9,013 bases of DNA, taken from the NCBI GenBank assembly GCA_019090225.1, contig JAHRWI010000288.1, positions 1 to 9,013 on the forward strand. Direction: 5' to 3'. This document shows, one piece after another, positions 6,071 to 9,013 of this stretch (its first letter is position 1; every line of letters begins with the position of its first letter). Both the position numbers and the translations under genes were made by a program. The notes under the pieces were generated by a model. That model saw nothing but the letters and a program-made list of their open reading frames with translations, did no database searches and was not told the origin of the DNA. This stretch comes from Porticoccaceae bacterium. GTDB lineage: Bacteria; Pseudomonadota; Gammaproteobacteria; Pseudomonadales; Porticoccaceae.

Positions 6071-6122
6071 AGCTATAAACGTTGGGGCGGTCGACCATTG
6101 ATATGCCCACACGTTTATAGCT
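6071..6122. repeat. Long inverted repeat (stem-loop) between the ABM gene and the hydratase pair
   Basis: AGCTATAAACGT (6071-6082) and ACGTTTATAGCT (6111-6122) are perfect 12-bp complements. Inside, after two mismatches, GGGC (6085-6088) can pair with GCCC (6105-6108), leaving a 16-nt loop. A CCCC at 6061-6064 could instead pair with GGGG at 6084-6087, so alternative folds exist. No U-tract follows, so it is not a standard terminator. It may be an intercistronic RNA structure that alters relative expression, or two half-sites for a DNA-binding protein. Confidence 0.65.
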
Positions 6123-6153
6123 AGCTGACGTAAAAACAACAGGATTCAAAAAT

Positions 6154-6609
6154 ATGGCAGGATTATTAACGCCGGATATCACGGCAAAAATTGGTCAGGC
6201 GAACCCCACCATACATGTGGAAGTGACGCGCCGGGATATTCAAAAATATGCGGTGTCTACCGGGCAACGAGCCAAAAAATATCTCGATGGTGACGAAGCT
6301 CCACCGCTGTTCCACTTTGGCTATTCCATGGAAATTCTGCCGCCGGAGGAACTACGCGCAGACGGCATAGCCGAGGATAAACTCATCCCGCCGTTGCCTT
6401 TAAAGCGCGTTATGGCTGGCAGCTCAGATACCGTCTATCATCGTCCTATTCGTCCTGGTGACAAAATTAAAATGACCCGACGCCTAAAAGATATTTACGA
6501 AAAAGAAGGTAAAACCGGACCGCTGATTTTTGTCGTGACCGAAGTCGTGGTCGAAACCGAAGACGGAGAAGCCATCCTTAACGAAACCACATCATTGATC
6601 GCGAGGTAA
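6154..6609 (+). CDS. MaoC-like (FAS1-type dehydratase N-domain) hot-dog protein, likely hydratase subunit
   Basis: 151 residues, one hot-dog domain of the MaoC_dehydrat_N / FAS1-like dehydratase kind. Typical features are an N-terminal helix region with VEVTRRDIQKYAVSTG (22-37), PPLFHFGYSM (50-59), KRVMAGSSDTVYHRPIRPGD (84-103), and DIYEKEGKTGPLIFVVTEV (113-131) followed by a dGEaI..ET turn. It lacks the Asp/His catalytic motif of (R)-specific enoyl-CoA hydratases. In known split enzymes such as mycobacterial ChsH1-ChsH2 or HadAB, the partner subunit supplies the active site. The next gene begins 5 nt later and carries such a motif, which strongly suggests a heteromer. AGGA at 6141-6144 lies 9 nt before the ATG. 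Likely role: the non-catalytic, acyl-binding half of an enoyl-CoA hydratase. The acyl chain is unknown. Confidence 0.85.
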   Translation: MAGLLTPDITAKIGQANPTIHVEVTRRDIQKYAVSTGQRAKKYLDGDEAPPLFHFGYSMEILPPEELRADGIAEDKLIPPLPLKRVMAGSSDTVYHRPIRPGDKIKMTRRLKDIYEKEGKTGPLIFVVTEVVVETEDGEAILNETTSLIAR

Positions 6610-6614
6610 GCCTT

Positions 6615-7025
6615 ATGTTGCGCTACGAAGATATTACCGTCGGCAGTGAACTGCCGAGCCGCGATCACACAGCGACTATTGTGCAGCTGTTTATGTACAA
6701 CGCTGCGATCTGGAATCCCCACAGAATTCACTTCGACCATACCTACGCTACAGAAGAAGAAGGCTACGATGCCATCGTCCTGGACGGCCCTTTACAGGGC
6801 GACTGGATTGGCCAGGTCGTCACCGACTGGATTGGTGAAGACGCCACAATGGTGTCTTTTGGTTACGCTAATCGCAGAGCGGCCTACCTGGGTGACACCA
6901 TGACGGCGGGTGGTCTGGTTGAAGAAAAAAATGACGAAAATAAAGAAGTAAAAGTTAGCCTTTATCTGAAGAATGCTCAAGGAGAGGTGACTATTCCTGG
7001 GCATGCATTGGTGCGGTTTGGTTAG
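6615..7025 (+). CDS. MaoC-family acyl dehydratase / enoyl-CoA hydratase, catalytic subunit
   Basis: 136 residues, one hot-dog domain. The active-site segment reads FMYNAAIWNPHRIHFD (26-41). The common hydratase-2 motif is D-x-N-P-[LIV]-H. Here the Asp position is I32, and the N-P (34-35) is followed by HRIH, giving H39. The NPHRIH(Y/F)D variant with a following EGY (49-51) and GPLQ (58-61) is the form I associate with mesaconyl/itaconyl-CoA hydratase-like acyl dehydratases, so H39 and D41 are probable active-site residues. The C-terminus has FGYANRRAAYLGDT and GEVTIPGHALVRF. GAGGT at 6603-6607 overlaps the stop of the preceding gene, giving tight coupling, as expected for two subunits of one complex. 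It is the last gene of the rightward cluster. Fold and role are sound; the CoA substrate is not determined. Confidence 0.87.
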   Translation: MLRYEDITVGSELPSRDHTATIVQLFMYNAAIWNPHRIHFDHTYATEEEGYDAIVLDGPLQGDWIGQVVTDWIGEDATMVSFGYANRRAAYLGDTMTAGGLVEEKNDENKEVKVSLYLKNAQGEVTIPGHALVRFG

Positions 7026-7103
7026 TAGTGGCGGCGTGGCCGAGCCCTAGCTTAGCCCGGCATCTGCAAACAGACTTGTGTTGATCAAGCAGGACTCTAA
7101 GTA

Positions 7104-7135
7104 AGGTAGCTCTCTACGCCAGGTAGACTCTCTAC
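7104..7135. repeat. Short direct repeat in the convergent spacer
   Basis: AGGTAGCTCTCTAC (7104-7117) and AGGTAGACTCTCTAC (7121-7135) differ by one inserted A and are separated by GCC. Each copy also has GTAG and CTAC as short inverted arms. It lies in the gene-free stretch 7026-7164 between the hydratase gene and mobA. Nothing else in that stretch is recognisable. Confidence 0.4.
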
Positions 7136-7164
7136 AAGAGATCGTACAGTTAAGATCAAGTGAC

Positions 7165-7185
7165 AGCCGCTAATAAAAAGCGGCT
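7165..7185. terminator. Hairpin at the end of the molybdenum cofactor operon, possible terminator
   Basis: AGCCGC (7165-7170), a 9-nt loop TAATAAAAA, and GCGGCT (7180-7185). The stem touches the TGA stop of mobA on the minus strand. In that direction the loop is U-rich but no U-tract follows the stem. It is the only GC hairpin between the two convergent genes and may end transcription from either side, less efficiently than the terminators at 64-95 and 2096-2127. Confidence 0.4.
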
Positions 7186-7799
7186 CAAAACTTTAGCGCC
7201 CGCCATTCCTCTACGGTATTAATATTGGCAAACTGGGATAAGTCGCCAGGTGCTGTTAATTCTTTTGACTGAATGTCGCGTAATAAACCAGCGATTGAGC
7301 GATCTGAGATATTGCTTTTTACCCGCCTTGCTAGCTGCAAGGCGGTTGTTTCGTCGAAATGTATCAGTAGCGGAAAATAATAGCCCCTAAAATAAGTTAC
7401 CCCGGATTTGTTTACTTCCGCGTGGCTTAATTTCTCTAATAAGGCTGTCGCTAGCACGGGCATATCTACTGGCACCACAAGCGCTCGGCGGTTTGGGTAA
7501 TGAACACTTAAAGTATAAAGCGCACTTATTGGCCCCAGGTCAGGATAGGCATCGGGAAGGTATTTATATTCGGTTCCCTCGGCTTTCTTATTACGGCAGA
7601 TAATAATTTCATCAAACAGGCCGGTAGCTTCGAGCTTACGCTGCATGAAGTCGAGTAGGGTGCCAGCTTCACTGGTATTGGTATCGTCATTGAGGTCGCC
7701 AATACGTAATAAGGCTTTATCCCGGCCCATTCGACGAGATTCCCCACCGGCCAGAATAACGCCGATAGTTTTCTCTGATGTTTGTTCGGAGAAAGACAA
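7185..7799 (-). CDS. mobA: Molybdenum cofactor guanylyltransferase MobA
   Basis: 204 residues, close to the 194 of E. coli MobA. The enzyme transfers GMP from GTP to Mo-molybdopterin, giving the guanine dinucleotide form used by DMSO-reductase-type enzymes. The N-terminal Rossmann-like nucleotide site is clear: GVILAGGESRRMGRDKAL (13-30), with the signature LAGGxSRRMGxDK. PDLGPISALYT (86-96) and the metal-binding VPVDMP (109-114, D112) follow, then RGYYFPLLIHF (138-148), the MobA acceptor region. The start must be the TTG at 7799-7797: a TAG lies two codons upstream in frame, and the first in-frame ATG is inside the GTP site. It begins 6 nt after the moaE stop with no good ribosome binding site, implying translational coupling. 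It is the last gene of moaC-moaD-moaE-mobA. MobA-like CofC or CTP transferases are less likely, given this context and motif. Confidence 0.9.
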   Translation of the reverse strand: MSFSEQTSEKTIGVILAGGESRRMGRDKALLRIGDLNDDTNTSEAGTLLDFMQRKLEATGLFDEIIICRNKKAEGTEYKYLPDAYPDLGPISALYTLSVHYPNRRALVVPVDMPVLATALLEKLSHAEVNKSGVTYFRGYYFPLLIHFDETTALQLARRVKSNISDRSIAGLLRDIQSKELTAPGDLSQFANINTVEEWRALKF

Positions 7800-7805
7800 A
7801 GGCTA

Positions 7806-8285
7806 TTACCAGCGCTTAGCTGCGTCACAGTCGCTAATTTTAGCTTCAACCCAGTATTCGCCTTTGGGGGTGAATTCCTTTTTCCAGAAGGGTGCGTCCA
7901 TTTTTAGATAATCCATAATGAACTGACAGGCGTCGAAGGCCTCACGGCGGTGACGACTGCTAACGCCGATAAAAACAATGGGGTCGCCGGGATAGAGCAT
8001 GCCGACACGGTGGGTTACTGTGATCTGACCGAGCGCCCAACGTTCGCGGGCGGTATCGATAATTGCCTGCAAGGATTGCTCAGTCATGCCGGGGTAGTGT
8101 TCCAGAAACATGGCATTTACGGGATTCTCCGCCAGGTCGCGCACCATGCCGGTAAAAGTGACTAGCGCGCCATATTCGCCATCGGCGGTGCTGAGTTCAC
8201 CTAAGCTTGCTGCGGGATCAAAGGCTGTGTCGAGAATTTTGACGATGGTGTTTTGCGTGATGGGGTGGAAATTAATATCACTCAT
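7806..8285 (-). CDS. moaE: Molybdopterin synthase catalytic subunit MoaE
   Basis: 159 residues (E. coli 150). MoaE binds cyclic pyranopterin monophosphate and, with thiocarboxylated MoaD, inserts two sulfurs to make molybdopterin in the cytoplasm. Diagnostic segments are ALVTFTGMVRD (40-50) with R49, LEHYPGMTEQ (61-70), THRVGMLYPGD (91-101), SSRHRREAF (109-117) with H112/R113, and the active-site lysines K128 and K135 in DYLKMDAPFWKKE, followed by GEYWVEAK. These correspond to E. coli H103/R104, K119 and K126. GGAGG lies within the end of moaD, 5 nt before the ATG. The gene starts 1 nt after the moaD stop, so the two subunits are co-translated. Confidence 0.96.
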   Translation of the reverse strand: MSDINFHPITQNTIVKILDTAFDPAASLGELSTADGEYGALVTFTGMVRDLAENPVNAMFLEHYPGMTEQSLQAIIDTARERWALGQITVTHRVGMLYPGDPIVFIGVSSRHRREAFDACQFIMDYLKMDAPFWKKEFTPKGEYWVEAKISDCDAAKRW

Positions 8286-8286
8286 A

Positions 8287-8547
8287 TCAACCTCCCGTCA
8301 CCGGCGGGAAAAATGCGACTTCGTCACTATTTGTCAGAACTACGTCGTTGTTACACATGATCTGATTAAGCGCTGAAAGAACCTGCGGGTCGGTAAATAC
8401 GCTTTGCCAGGCGTCCCCTTTGCTGGCGAGCTGGGCTTTTAGATCGGCTACCGTAAAGGGAGCATTACTTGCCGCCGTCAGCGGAACATCCAGCTGTGAG
8501 CAATCCAGCTTTTCCCTTAACTGGGCAAAAAATAATACTTTGATCAT
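8287..8547 (-). CDS. moaD: Molybdopterin synthase sulfur carrier subunit MoaD
   Basis: 86 residues with a ubiquitin-like beta-grasp fold, near the 81 of E. coli MoaD. It starts IKVLFFAQLRE (2-12) and ends FFPPVTGG, with the essential C-terminal Gly-Gly (85-86). That terminus is adenylated and thiocarboxylated before donating sulfur within the MoaE complex. The adenylating enzyme (MoeB type) is not in the window. It follows moaC after 52 nt. The leader has only a modest AAGAAG-like ribosome binding site before the ATG. The 52-nt gap shows no convincing promoter, so read-through from moaC is likely. Confidence 0.95.
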   Translation of the reverse strand: MIKVLFFAQLREKLDCSQLDVPLTAASNAPFTVADLKAQLASKGDAWQSVFTDPQVLSALNQIMCNNDVVLTNSDEVAFFPPVTGG

Positions 8548-8599
8548 GGCTTACTTCTTAAAAGCGATAAGTGTTGCGGTGGATTCAGTCGGCCTATTG

Positions 8600-9013
8600 C
8601 TAGTCATGTTGCCATGCCCCGGTTTTCCCGCCTTTCTTGGTGAGTACCTTGATGTCTTCAATAGACATGCCCGGGTCAACGGCTTTACACATATCGAACA
8701 GCGTTAGCGCAGCGACAGACACAGCGGTAAGCGCTTCCATTTCCACACCAGTTTTGCCATCGAGTTTGCACATGGCTTCAATTCGCACGCGGCTTTTTTT
8801 CACAGGGCCTGCCTCAGCCTGTAATTCAAAGTCTACCTGTACTTTGCTCAGCATTAGCGGATGGCACAGAGGGATTAAATCCGCACAGCGCTTTGCTGCC
8901 TGAATGCCGGCAATGCGAGCGGTCGCCAGAACATCACCTTTGGCGTGGCCGCCATCGCGTATTAAAAGCAGGGTTTCCGGTAGCATGCTCACATAACCTT
9001 CGGCGGTGGCGAT
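8600..9013 (-). CDS. moaC: Cyclic pyranopterin monophosphate synthase MoaC, 5' end outside the window
   Basis: 137 codons plus TAG are visible, and the frame runs through the right edge. A GTG at 8992 and an ATG at 8986 are internal and should not be taken as the start: the residues before them (IATAEGYVS) match the family (E. coli ARAEAFVT). By comparison with the 161-residue E. coli protein, about 25-30 N-terminal residues are missing. MoaC converts the MoaA product 3',8-cH2GTP to cyclic pyranopterin monophosphate. Visible signature parts are HAKGDVLATARIAGIQAAK, DLIPLCHPLMLSKV, CKLDGKTGVEMEALTAVSVA and LFDMCKAVD; the Asp and Lys of DMCK correspond to E. coli D128/K131. It is the first visible gene of the moaC-moaD-moaE-mobA operon; the promoter lies outside. 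Confidence 0.95.
   Translation of the reverse strand: MATAEGYVSMLPETLLLIRDGGHAKGDVLATARIAGIQAAKRCADLIPLCHPLMLSKVQVDFELQAEAGPVKKSRVRIEAMCKLDGKTGVEMEALTAVSVAALTLFDMCKAVDPGMSIEDIKVLTKKGGKTGAWQHD

Noticed and set aside
7028..7075. tRNA-like start (GGCGGCGTGGCCGAG) after the hydratase gene
   Set aside because: The following sequence does not form D, anticodon and T arms; no GTTCGA-type T loop or CCA end is present.
8984..8992. GTG at 8992 or ATG at 8986 as the start of moaC
   Set aside because: The frame continues to the window edge, and the upstream residues match the conserved MoaC N-terminal region, so these codons are internal.
1..9013. Mobile element, CRISPR or phage content
   Set aside because: No transposase, integrase, regularly spaced repeat array or paired element ends were seen; the inverted repeats are isolated and intergenic.

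Overview
The window looks like a chromosomal segment of a mid-GC Gram-negative bacterium, most likely a marine or environmental gammaproteobacterium. The basis is the protein flavour (MoaC/MoaD/MoaE close to the proteobacterial type), GGAGG/AAGGA ribosome binding sites and compact GC-hairpin/U-tract terminators. The assignment is by general resemblance only. I see no rRNA, tRNA, CRISPR array, transposase, integrase or phage gene.

Left part (1-4769, + strand). The window opens with the last 15 codons of an amidohydrolase-like gene, followed by a strong terminator. Next come a 295-bp intergenic stretch and a complete 579-residue amidohydrolase of the D-aminoacylase type (344-2083). Its C-terminus is almost identical in protein sequence to the truncated upstream gene, so the two are tandem paralogues. 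A near-twin terminator ends this unit. A GFA-family zinc protein (2200-2622) and two different luciferase-like (LLM) oxidoreductases (2701-3744, 3831-4769) follow.

Middle (4757-7025). An alpha/beta hydrolase on the minus strand (4795-5571) converges on the second LLM gene. It diverges from a small antibiotic-biosynthesis-monooxygenase-like protein (5772-6059). The divergent spacer holds a candidate promoter for each direction and a palindrome. After a large stem-loop (6071-6122) come two tightly spaced hot-dog-fold genes (6154-6609, 6615-7025) that probably form one heteromeric enoyl-CoA hydratase.

Right part (7185-9013, - strand). A molybdenum cofactor operon reads moaC-moaD-moaE-mobA, with moaC cut by the window edge. 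moaC acts in cyclic pyranopterin monophosphate formation, moaD/moaE form molybdopterin synthase, and mobA adds GMP. moaD and moaE are 1 nt apart, and mobA starts from TTG 6 nt after moaE.

Taken together, 1-7025 reads as an uncharacterised catabolic neighbourhood: amide or cyclic-amide hydrolysis, LLM oxidation/reduction, ester or C-C hydrolysis, and acyl-CoA hydration. The substrate cannot be read from the sequence. The Mo-cofactor operon is ordinary housekeeping and is separated from it by a convergent, hairpin-containing spacer. The most notable points are the amidohydrolase paralogue pair, the apparent loss of two canonical metal-ligand histidines in the complete copy, the two LLM enzymes beside a split MaoC hydratase, and several strong unexplained inverted repeats.
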